From an uncultured bacterium (GTDB lineage Bacteria; Bacteroidota; Ignavibacteria; Kapaibacteriales; UBA4661), in contig CALCNX010000085.1 in the NCBI GenBank assembly GCA_937899715.1, positions 1-6,355 on the forward strand: a stretch of 6,355 nt of DNA, in the 5' to 3' direction. The translations under genes were made by a program, and so were the position numbers. The first letter of the stretch is position 1. Each line of letters begins with the position of its first letter. The notes beneath the pieces were generated by a model. That model did no database searches. It was not told the DNA's origin and saw nothing but the letters and a program-made list of their open reading frames with translations. Shown piece after piece: positions 1 through 4,441 of the stretch.

Positions 1-66
1 CAAAAAATCTATATTCATTCGGTTTTAACCCACGCAGAATACTCGAAAGGGAAATGGAAATTATGA
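1..66 (+). CDS. higB: HigB-family type II toxin, C-terminal end only (partial at window start)
   Basis: The first reading frame is open from base 1 to a TGA at 64-66 and gives 21 residues containing HSVLTHAEYSKGKW. This matches the usual C-terminal end of HigB-family toxins (RelE fold, ribosome-dependent mRNA cleavage), which finish in a beta strand followed by a V-L-T-H-A-E-Y-D-K-G-x-W type motif. Here Ser stands where Asp is common. The call rests on motif memory over a short stretch; the rest of the toxin lies upstream of the window. Its stop overlaps the preferred start of the next gene by ATGA (63-66), as expected in a higB-higA operon with the toxin first. A competing reading is that the next gene's own frame, also open back to base 1, begins upstream, but the motif match favours the toxin. 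Confidence 0.68.
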   Translation, partial: QKIYIHSVLTHAEYSKGKWKL

Positions 67-281
67 TGGAGCTTACAGAAGAAAAAACAAGCCTTTTCGA
101 TATGAGAAGGCTTGCTCCTCGCACAGAGCAGCAATACGATGAACTTGTCGCATTGCTCAGGATGGTCTTAAACGCTGGCGGGCGGCACGAAGGGCATCCC
201 CTTGCTGAATTAGTAACAGCAATCGGAGACCTTATTGAGGAATACGAAGATGTGCACTACCCTGCCGAGGACTTCGTATGA
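63..281 (+). CDS. HigA-like antitoxin, N-terminal neutralising domain only, no XRE HTH
   Basis: This 72-aa acidic, mainly helical protein contains TEQQYDELVALL, HPLAELV and a closing LIEEYEDVHYP. The pattern T-E-x-x-Y-x-x-x-x, then L-x-x-L, then a-Y/F-E-x-x-H-Y-P is the N-terminal half of COG5499-type HigA antitoxins encoded just after HigB. In those proteins (usually more than 100 aa) the HYP motif leads into a C-terminal XRE DNA-binding domain. Here translation stops seven residues after that motif (AEDFV then TGA), so the DNA-binding half is missing. I chose the ATG at 63: it gives an ATGA overlap with the toxin stop and a purine-rich AAAGGGA (46-52) at about 10 nt. The ATG at 54 would leave only 1-2 nt to that site; the ATG at 66 is also possible. 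It probably binds and neutralises the upstream toxin and is coupled by ATGA (278-281) to the next gene. Confidence 0.68.
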   Translation: MMELTEEKTSLFDMRRLAPRTEQQYDELVALLRMVLNAGGRHEGHPLAELVTAIGDLIEEYEDVHYPAEDFV

Positions 282-511
282 AAAAATACAGCACAAAAGA
301 AGTAGTCAAGCTAACCGGATTGACAGACGTTCGGCTCTCACAAATGCGCAAAGGTCGTACATCAAAGCGCAACGGGAAATCTGAGTGGGCTGAACCGCCA
401 CTTTTGGACAGCAGCGATTACGAGCAGGTGATAGAAAACGGACGTTCTAAAACGTATTATTTCGACAGTGCATTGGAAAAAATACGAACAAAGCGTAGCA
501 AACCAGCATAG
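278..511 (+). CDS. small helix-turn-helix DNA-binding protein
   Basis: This 77-aa basic protein begins MKKYSTKEVVKLTGL. The N-terminal pattern Y-S-T-K-E-V-x-x-L-T-G-L-T, followed by VRLSQMRKG, is a MerR/excisionase-like helix-turn-helix at about residues 4-25. Then come a Lys/Arg-rich stretch and a C-terminal part with GRSKTYYFDSALEKI, similar to the wing-and-helix end of small HTH proteins in which a Tyr-Phe strand leads to a terminal helix. The start has a good SD (GAGG, 267-270, 7 nt away) and overlaps the previous stop as ATGA, so it is translated with the HigA-like protein. It may supply the DNA-binding function that protein lacks and repress its own operon or the promoter at 555-585; this is inference. 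Alternatives are an excisionase or another phage regulator. It does not look like the XRE domain normally fused to HigA. Confidence 0.72.
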   Translation: MKKYSTKEVVKLTGLTDVRLSQMRKGRTSKRNGKSEWAEPPLLDSSDYEQVIENGRSKTYYFDSALEKIRTKRSKPA

Positions 512-554
512 AATCTAGCGCAAAAAATTATTTTTACTTTGTTCTATTATTTTG

Positions 555-585
555 TTGCATACGTTTGATATTTAACGTATATTTG
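555..585 (+). promoter_or_regulatory. promoter for the 668-1504 small-gene block
   Basis: TTGCAT (555-560) and TATATT (578-583) are separated by 17 bp, a near-consensus sigma70 promoter inside the AT-rich gap after the HTH gene. The same bases contain TATATTTG (578-585) with TTG 20 bp upstream, which also fits the TTG/TAnnTTTG promoter pattern of Bacteroidota. Transcription would start at about 590-592, giving a leader of roughly 76-78 nt before the 81-aa gene. It is the only clear promoter-like sequence seen in the window. Confidence 0.55.
559..580. promoter_or_regulatory. inverted repeat overlapping the promoter, candidate operator
   Basis: ATACGTT (559-565) and AACGTAT (574-580) are perfect inverted 7-bp arms around an 8-bp AT-only-but-one spacer. 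The left arm starts in the -35 hexamer and the right arm ends in the -10 hexamer, so a bound dimer would block RNA polymerase. The HTH protein encoded at 278-511 is the nearest candidate ligand. A further AACGTAT occurs at 451-457 inside that gene, beside ACGTT at 442-446. Binding is inferred, not shown. Confidence 0.45.
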
Positions 586-597
586 AATCATAAATAA

Positions 598-637
598 TGA
601 AGCCGCTCCCAAGCCTAGAAAACTAAAAGCGGCTTCA
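598..637 (+). other. 5' leader hairpin (10-bp stem, 20-nt loop)
   Basis: TGAAGCCGCT (598-607) pairs perfectly with AGCGGCTTCA (628-637) around a 20-nt loop. It lies just downstream of the predicted start of transcription and ends 19 nt before the GGAG ribosome binding site of the 81-aa gene. No T-run follows directly on either strand, so a plain intrinsic terminator is unlikely. It could be a 5' stabilising stem-loop, a protein-binding RNA element or part of a leader control. The loop holds a second AAGCC (611-615) that could compete for GGCTT (631-635), although the long stem should win. Confidence 0.55.
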
Positions 638-667
638 GATTCCAAAAAATCTTTTCGGAGTACAAAT

Positions 668-913
668 ATGCTTACAGAAGCACAAAAAAACAATCAAAAC
701 CTGCTTGTACAGGCGCAGCGCCATCAAAGCACGGTCATGCTGGCGCGTTTTGCTGAACAATCGCTGAAATCTTTGACCAACAGCGACCTTGATTTCTTCT
801 TGCAAGATGACGAGGACAGTTTTGCGGCTGCAAAACTATATCAGGCGATTGAAGTTCTGGAAAAAATCAAGGCGAAAAGCGTGTTTAGCAAGCTCTCATC
901 GCAACTAATGTAA
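668..913 (+). CDS. small helical hypothetical protein (81 aa)
   Basis: I do not recognise this 81-aa protein. It begins MLTEAQKNNQNLLVQAQ and appears almost wholly alpha-helical, with a Gln/Asn-rich first third, an acidic centre (QDDEDSF, about residues 46-52) and an amphipathic, Lys-rich last helix (IEVLEKIKAK, about 61-70). There is no signal peptide, membrane segment or cysteine. The start is secure: GGAG at 657-660 lies 7 nt before the ATG. It is the first gene after the promoter at 555-585 and is followed at once by the hairpin at 918-943. Its size and position suit a phage accessory protein; no function is assigned. Confidence 0.75.
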   Translation: MLTEAQKNNQNLLVQAQRHQSTVMLARFAEQSLKSLTNSDLDFFLQDDEDSFAAAKLYQAIEVLEKIKAKSVFSKLSSQLM

Positions 914-917
914 AAGC

Positions 918-944
918 AAATGCCCCGCTTCGGCGGGGCATTTT
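918..944 (+). terminator. intrinsic terminator or attenuator with TTCG loop
   Basis: GCCCCGC (922-928) and GCGGGGC (933-939) enclose a TTCG tetraloop. A-T pairs extend the stem to 11 bp (918-928 with 933-943), and TTTT (941-944) follows. The C(TTCG)G loop and GC-rich stem are classic for a rho-independent terminator. The T-run is short, and a gene with its own SD begins 13 nt later, so partial termination (attenuation) or transcript processing is also possible. Confidence 0.75.
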
Positions 945-957
945 ACAAGGCAAAACA

Positions 958-1134
958 ATGACACTCCACACAGTAAAACTCAAAGACGGCACAACACAAA
1001 GTTGCACCGCAAAAAATGCTAATGAAGCGCTAAAAAATCTTGGTATCGCATGGTCGGAGGTTTCTTATGTATCTGCGGAGGCAGAGAACTATTCCTCAGA
1101 CTATCCATACGATGATTTTGAATTCAACAGATGA
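958..1134 (+). CDS. very small hypothetical protein (58 aa)
   Basis: The ORF begins MTLHTVKLKDGTTQSC and ends DYPYDDFEFNR before TGA. AAGG (947-950) lies 7 nt before the ATG, and the ORF fills the space between two matching hairpins (922-939 and 1147-1164). The first half looks like a beta hairpin (HTVKLKDGTTQSCTA) followed by a short helix (NANEALKNLGI); the C-terminus is a strongly acidic and aromatic tail. I recognise no family. SD, spacing and context support it as a real gene. A longer alternative in another frame, starting at TTG 1040 and running into the DUF551-like gene, would overlap this one and has no SD. Confidence 0.65.
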   Translation: MTLHTVKLKDGTTQSCTAKNANEALKNLGIAWSEVSYVSAEAENYSSDYPYDDFEFNR

Positions 1135-1146
1135 TTTACAATCTAC

Positions 1147-1167
1147 GCCCCGCACAAGCGGGGCTTT
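1147..1167 (+). terminator. second GCCCCGC/GCGGGGC hairpin, weak terminator or processing site
   Basis: GCCCCGC (1147-1153) and GCGGGGC (1158-1164) enclose ACAA and are followed by only TTT. Both arms are identical to those of the hairpin at 922-939, while loop and flanks differ. It lies between the stop of the 58-aa gene and the GAGG site of the 104-aa gene. With a 7-bp stem and three T's it is a weaker terminator than the first. Confidence 0.6.
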
Positions 1168-1189
1168 ACTAAGAAAAACGAGGTGCAAA

Positions 1190-1504
1190 ATGATAGATAT
1201 AGCAAAATGGGCTAAAATTGGAGAAGAGCATTTCTACATCAGCGACGAATCAATAGAGTATAGCATAGAGTATGCAATGGAGCAAATGCTCACTTGGCAA
1301 CGATACGACCCAGACGAAAAAACGACATATCCGCCCAAGGAAGGCGAATATCTTGTGTTAATAAATCATGAAATAGTAATCAATGCAAGATTTAGCAAGA
1401 CCTCTTACCAAGGCTACTGGGCTACGCCTGAATTCCTTGACTTGGGATACGCCTACATCAGTCATTGGCTTGAAATGTTGCCATTGCCTCCTCACACCAC
1501 ATAA
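1190..1504 (+). CDS. DUF551-like small phage accessory protein (104 aa)
   Basis: From about residue 36 the protein follows the layout of DUF551, a small family common in phages and prophages: W-x-x-x-x-x, then P-K-E-G-E-Y-L-V-L (49-57), a central strand region with an aromatic Y-W pair (QGYW, 74-77), and a closing ISHWLEMLPLPP (90-101) that corresponds to the family's T-H-W-M-P-L-P-x-P-P end. The molecular function of DUF551 is unknown. The N-terminal 35 residues are helical and contain a small internal repeat (IEYSIEYA). I chose the ATG at 1190 because GAGG (1180-1183) stands 6 nt upstream and an earlier start would overlap the 58-aa gene. The 3' end overlaps the 3' end of the opposite-strand 183-aa gene by 13 nt. 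Confidence 0.75.
   Translation: MIDIAKWAKIGEEHFYISDESIEYSIEYAMEQMLTWQRYDPDEKTTYPPKEGEYLVLINHEIVINARFSKTSYQGYWATPEFLDLGYAYISHWLEMLPLPPHTT
1253..1273 (+). repeat. short tandem repeat inside the DUF551-like gene
   Basis: ATAGAGTAT occurs at 1253-1261 and 1265-1273, a 12-base period that encodes IEYS followed by IEYA. It is in frame and probably a small local duplication in the N-terminal helix, with no sign of wider function. Confidence 0.4.
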
Positions 1505-2043
1505 ACCCAAACCTTTGCCGCCGTTACAGTCAATGTTTCGGCGGCATTGTTGCTATTGAAAACACGTAGCTCTATTTGCAGCACGTCCGCCGGAAGCATA
1601 TCAATCACACCCTGCACAAATGCTTGCCTTGATGTTCCACGTACAACAGAACGGAAGGTGTAAGCCCCGTCCGCCCTGCTCGTTGCCGTGCCATTCCTGA
1701 CTGCCAACGTATGACGTTCTGAGTTTGCCGACGGCGTAAGTGTACATTCAGTCTCTACCCAGAACGTATATTCATCGTCGGCTGTGAGCGTAAACGGCGC
1801 TGTGCCTGTAACAAGCGCACTCGCAACAATCGCGTTCGCCATATTTAGCAGCGTTTTTGTGTAAACGCCCGGAGCCAGATTGATTGTCTGGTTTGCATTA
1901 GAGGCATATTCCGCCAACAGCGTTCGCCCTGATTGTGACGTTCCCCCACCCGCGCCCGCGCTTGAAGCCACGGCAGTTGTTACGCCCACGCCGTGAATAT
2001 CCTTGCCGTTTATAGAGCGACGCTTTTTGTCGGAACGAAACAT
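1492..2043 (-). CDS. tail-associated protein with Gly/Ala/Ser linker, last gene of tail operon (183 aa)
   Basis: This is the final gene of the tail block. A short basic N-terminus (MFRSDKKRRSINGKDIHG) may anchor it to the tail. A flexible stretch (SSAGAGGGTSQS, residues 27-38) leads to about 145 residues rich in Thr, Val and Ala with alternating strand-like segments (YTFWVETECTL, ELRVFN, KVWVYVV at the extreme end), suggesting a beta-sandwich domain. No family is recognised; a tail-tip or receptor-binding role is inferred from position and build. The chosen start (ATG, plus-strand 2041-2043) lies 2 nt after the stop of the 650-aa gene, with no SD, so translation probably depends on reinitiation. 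A GTG at 2142 would add 33 residues rich in His, Arg and Tyr overlapping the upstream gene, and is rejected. Confidence 0.7.
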   Translation of the reverse strand: MFRSDKKRRSINGKDIHGVGVTTAVASSAGAGGGTSQSGRTLLAEYASNANQTINLAPGVYTKTLLNMANAIVASALVTGTAPFTLTADDEYTFWVETECTLTPSANSERHTLAVRNGTATSRADGAYTFRSVVRGTSRQAFVQGVIDMLPADVLQIELRVFNSNNAAETLTVTAAKVWVYVV

Positions 2044-2045
2044 AG

Positions 2046-3998
2046 TTACAGAGGAATAAAGGTGATTGGGTTTGGTATTGCGTGAAACTCTACATCGGTG
2101 ATAGCGCTCAGAATGTTCATTGATGCCGATGTAAGATAGCACCGCGCTGTGGGCGTGTTGGTGAAGCTCTCTATCAAATCAGCGTCTCTTGTGTAGAGCG
2201 CCCCGGCATTGCGCGGCATGGGCAAACTGAGTAGCACACTCCCACCACCACCGCTATAACTACCTTTTATCCGTGTTTTGCCTGAAAATTTCTTTTGGTC
2301 GTCAAAGGCAAAGTGCCGTAGCATAGAGTTACCAACACGGTTTGCAAGCCCGAAGTCGCGCCGCCACAGGGCAAAATACTTGTTCACGCGCTCATCAACA
2401 GCGTCCCAATCCTTTTTCTTTGCCCATTGCAAAATGTTCGCCGGTAGTGCCGAAGCCGCTACAAACTGGTCTTGCTGTGCAGTGCCGTTGTCAGCATAGC
2501 CACAAGCGGGGTGTACAGCGTAGTATTTGCCGCCCTGTTCGTAGAATAGTTTCCCCTCGTACTCCGGTCGAGTGATGTTTTCGCCTACAGCATCAATGAC
2601 CGAAGCCCCGATTTCACCAATGATTTGCGCGTCACTTGCTTTGGATTCGATGAATGACCATTCAGGAAACTCATTGTGGAAATAACAAAAAATGTTCGCT
2701 GTGGTATCCACAAGCCCCGTTCCGGTGTTCCCGAGGGTTATGTTCGTTCCTCCTGCTACAACCTCCACACTGCCGATTGTGTCCGCCTGTGGAGTAAGGT
2801 TTTCTACACTCATGTTGTAGCGCGTTAATTGCATCCCACCACCAGAAACGACCGAAATACCGTCCTGAAGGTTTGCCCATGCAAAACCAGCGTCCCACAG
2901 GCTTACCTTCAGCGCTGAATTGTAAACGTCCTGCAGGAAATCGTACATATTCTTGTACTTCGCAAACTCGCTGACGTTGGAGAACGTACCGCCGACAGCG
3001 TTCACACCGTTTTCGTCGGCGTAAGCGTCGTAAATCCGCGCAATAAAGAGCGGGTTTAGAACTGGAGCGCCTTGCATACCTGTATCGGTTTGCTGAAACA
3101 ATGATGCAAACTCCAACGGTCCCAACGGGAACGCATTGAACGTTGAGGTTGGCACGCGTAGAATTTTGTTACGGATAAATTCAAAGGGCTGTCTGATTGA
3201 ATCAAACAACAACGACACGGGTGCAAGCTGAATGCCGTTGTACTGCAAGTTCCCTTCGTTTCCACCGCCGACTGTTTCTCGTATTTCGAGCCGTTGCCCG
3301 CTTTGTGTTTGTTGGGTTAGGATGACGTGATTGGCGCTGAATTTCGGCACTGAAGAGGCGTAAAAGAACGTCTCAACAATGGTGTAATTTACCTGCTCCA
3401 AAGCCACCCGCGTCAGGTGCATAAACTCAATCGTGAGAGTGCCTTTTTCAATGTCGTATTCAGGCTCCGGCGCGATACGCTGCGCACCAGAAAAAACAAC
3501 AAGGCTCAGAGCGCTATCGCTGTCGGTGATGGGCTGGAATACGGTTGTATCGTTGACAGCACCGAAATCTGTTTTGAGACGTACTACATTGCTGAGACGC
3601 ACAGTTGGTATCAATGGAGCGATTGTTTGCGTACCGCCCGGGATTGTTTCTACCATACCCGTTACAGGGTTCCAAAATGTTTGTTCGGGGTAAGTAATTG
3701 TTTCACCCTGAAGGTCATAATTCACAAACGGTTTGAAGAGCCGTGAGCGTAAATGCTGCAATTCTGGTGTAGCGCCCAATTTCCGCACGTTTAACGACAG
3801 TTTGAGCGACGGTGTTTCTACCAAGCCACAAGGCAGTTTCTCAAATTTGGCTTGCCATACGATTTCGTCATCAATCACATTCAAGGGCAATTTGATGTAG
3901 GTTGGCGACGAAAGATTGGTTGTGTCGGCGGTGTGGATTTCCAAGCGCCAGCGCCAACCATTCGCGGCTGTCATATTCTGATAATACACTACGTTCAT
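2046..3998 (-). CDS. probable baseplate / tail-tip protein (650 aa)
   Basis: This large, mixed protein follows the tape measure and a small tail protein, the usual place of baseplate-hub or tail-tip proteins in siphoviruses. The N-terminus (WRWRLEIH, residues 15-22, then strand-rich sequence to about 90, including IVWQAKFEKL) resembles the opening beta domain seen in such proteins. The middle holds aromatic and Asn/Gly-rich segments, and GSYSGGGGS (579-587) is a flexible link to a final 63-residue segment. No catalytic motif, membrane segment or signal peptide is visible. The start is firm: GGAGG (minus strand, plus coordinates 4003-4007) lies 4 nt upstream, and the start overlaps the preceding stop as ATGA (3995-3998). 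The specific family is not recognised; the structural tail role is inferred mainly from context. Confidence 0.68.
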   Translation of the reverse strand: MNVVYYQNMTAANGWRWRLEIHTADTTNLSSPTYIKLPLNVIDDEIVWQAKFEKLPCGLVETPSLKLSLNVRKLGATPELQHLRSRLFKPFVNYDLQGETITYPEQTFWNPVTGMVETIPGGTQTIAPLIPTVRLSNVVRLKTDFGAVNDTTVFQPITDSDSALSLVVFSGAQRIAPEPEYDIEKGTLTIEFMHLTRVALEQVNYTIVETFFYASSVPKFSANHVILTQQTQSGQRLEIRETVGGGNEGNLQYNGIQLAPVSLLFDSIRQPFEFIRNKILRVPTSTFNAFPLGPLEFASLFQQTDTGMQGAPVLNPLFIARIYDAYADENGVNAVGGTFSNVSEFAKYKNMYDFLQDVYNSALKVSLWDAGFAWANLQDGISVVSGGGMQLTRYNMSVENLTPQADTIGSVEVVAGGTNITLGNTGTGLVDTTANIFCYFHNEFPEWSFIESKASDAQIIGEIGASVIDAVGENITRPEYEGKLFYEQGGKYYAVHPACGYADNGTAQQDQFVAASALPANILQWAKKKDWDAVDERVNKYFALWRRDFGLANRVGNSMLRHFAFDDQKKFSGKTRIKGSYSGGGGSVLLSLPMPRNAGALYTRDADLIESFTNTPTARCYLTSASMNILSAITDVEFHAIPNPITFIPL

Positions 3999-4441
3999 AG
4001 CGCCTCCGTTGCTTCCAGCGTGAGCGACATTGTTTCAAGCGCCTGTTCTTTGTCCAGCGCGGTACTCACACCTGTTACCACCAAATGCAGCGATTCCAAG
4101 AGCGTTTTTGCGTCCGTAATGCCGCCTGTTTCATAGCGTTCTAGTGTACACTCCTTGATGCGGAGCGGCTTATTCGTTTTGAGGAACGTAAGAAGCGCGA
4201 TTTTATCCGATGTGTCGGGGTAAGACGTACTTGGCGAAACGAGAAATGGATATAGCTCCACTTCCAGAGTCACCCTATATTCGTTCTCTCTGAGACCGCT
4301 TGCGTACTTCATTAACTCTTCCATTTGCACACCAAGCGGCACGGCAAGCACGTTGACTTTGTGCGTCGCCAAACCGCTAGAAAAAGTCCAGTCGTCGGCG
4401 CTCTCAAATTCGATGTACTCTACGTTTGTTGCGAATGCCAT
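3995..4441 (-). CDS. small tail protein, distal-tail-like by position (148 aa)
   Basis: The protein begins MAFATNVEYIEFESADDWTF and is mostly strand-like, with a helix at VQMEELMKYASGLRENEY and a repeated strand pattern (YRVTLEVELYPFLV; LRIKECTLERYETGGI; LHLVVTGVST; MSLTLEATEAL). The gene directly after the tape measure in siphovirus tail operons often encodes the distal tail protein linking tube and baseplate, and the size and beta content fit a small version. I see no diagnostic motif, so this is positional. Its ATG overlaps the tape measure stop by one base (TAATG, plus 4439-4443). AAGGG (4455-4459) is 13 nt away, rather far, so coupling probably helps translation. Confidence 0.62.
   Translation of the reverse strand: MAFATNVEYIEFESADDWTFSSGLATHKVNVLAVPLGVQMEELMKYASGLRENEYRVTLEVELYPFLVSPSTSYPDTSDKIALLTFLKTNKPLRIKECTLERYETGGITDAKTLLESLHLVVTGVSTALDKEQALETMSLTLEATEAL
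4003..4007 (-). promoter_or_regulatory. strong Shine-Dalgarno of the 650-aa gene
   Basis: GGAGG on the minus strand stands 4 nt before the ATG at 3998. It is the best ribosome binding site in the tail block and fixes the start of the largest complete protein. It also shows that this genome uses SD-led initiation. Confidence 0.7.

Noticed and set aside
54..62. ATG at 54 as start of the HigA-like gene (75 aa)
   Set aside because: The purine-rich AAAGGGA (46-52) would be only 1-2 nt away. The ATG at 63 has better spacing and forms an ATGA overlap with the toxin stop, like the next junction. It remains a possible start.
637..656. AGATT/AATCT small stem followed by TTTT before the 81-aa gene as a terminator
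   Set aside because: Five mostly A-T pairs are too weak, and termination here would separate the promoter from its gene.
1040..1189. Extended N-terminus of the DUF551-like protein from TTG 1040
   Set aside because: It would overlap the 58-aa gene in another frame, cover the hairpin at 1147-1164 and lacks an SD; ATG 1190 has GAGG at 6 nt.
1516..1546. GCCGCCG/CGGCGGC stem with 15-nt loop as a bidirectional terminator
   Set aside because: It lies inside the coding end of the 183-aa gene, where Ala codons (GCC/GCG) produce it easily, and no T-run follows on either strand.
2044..2142. 33-residue N-terminal extension of the 183-aa tail gene from a GTG
   Set aside because: It overlaps the end of the 650-aa gene, and its His/Arg/Tyr-rich composition differs from the rest; ATG at 2043 directly follows the upstream stop.
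3417..3746. Plus-strand ORF of 109 codons opposite the 650-aa gene
   Set aside because: Cys/Arg-rich product without recognisable pattern, no operon context and fully antisense to a supported tail gene.
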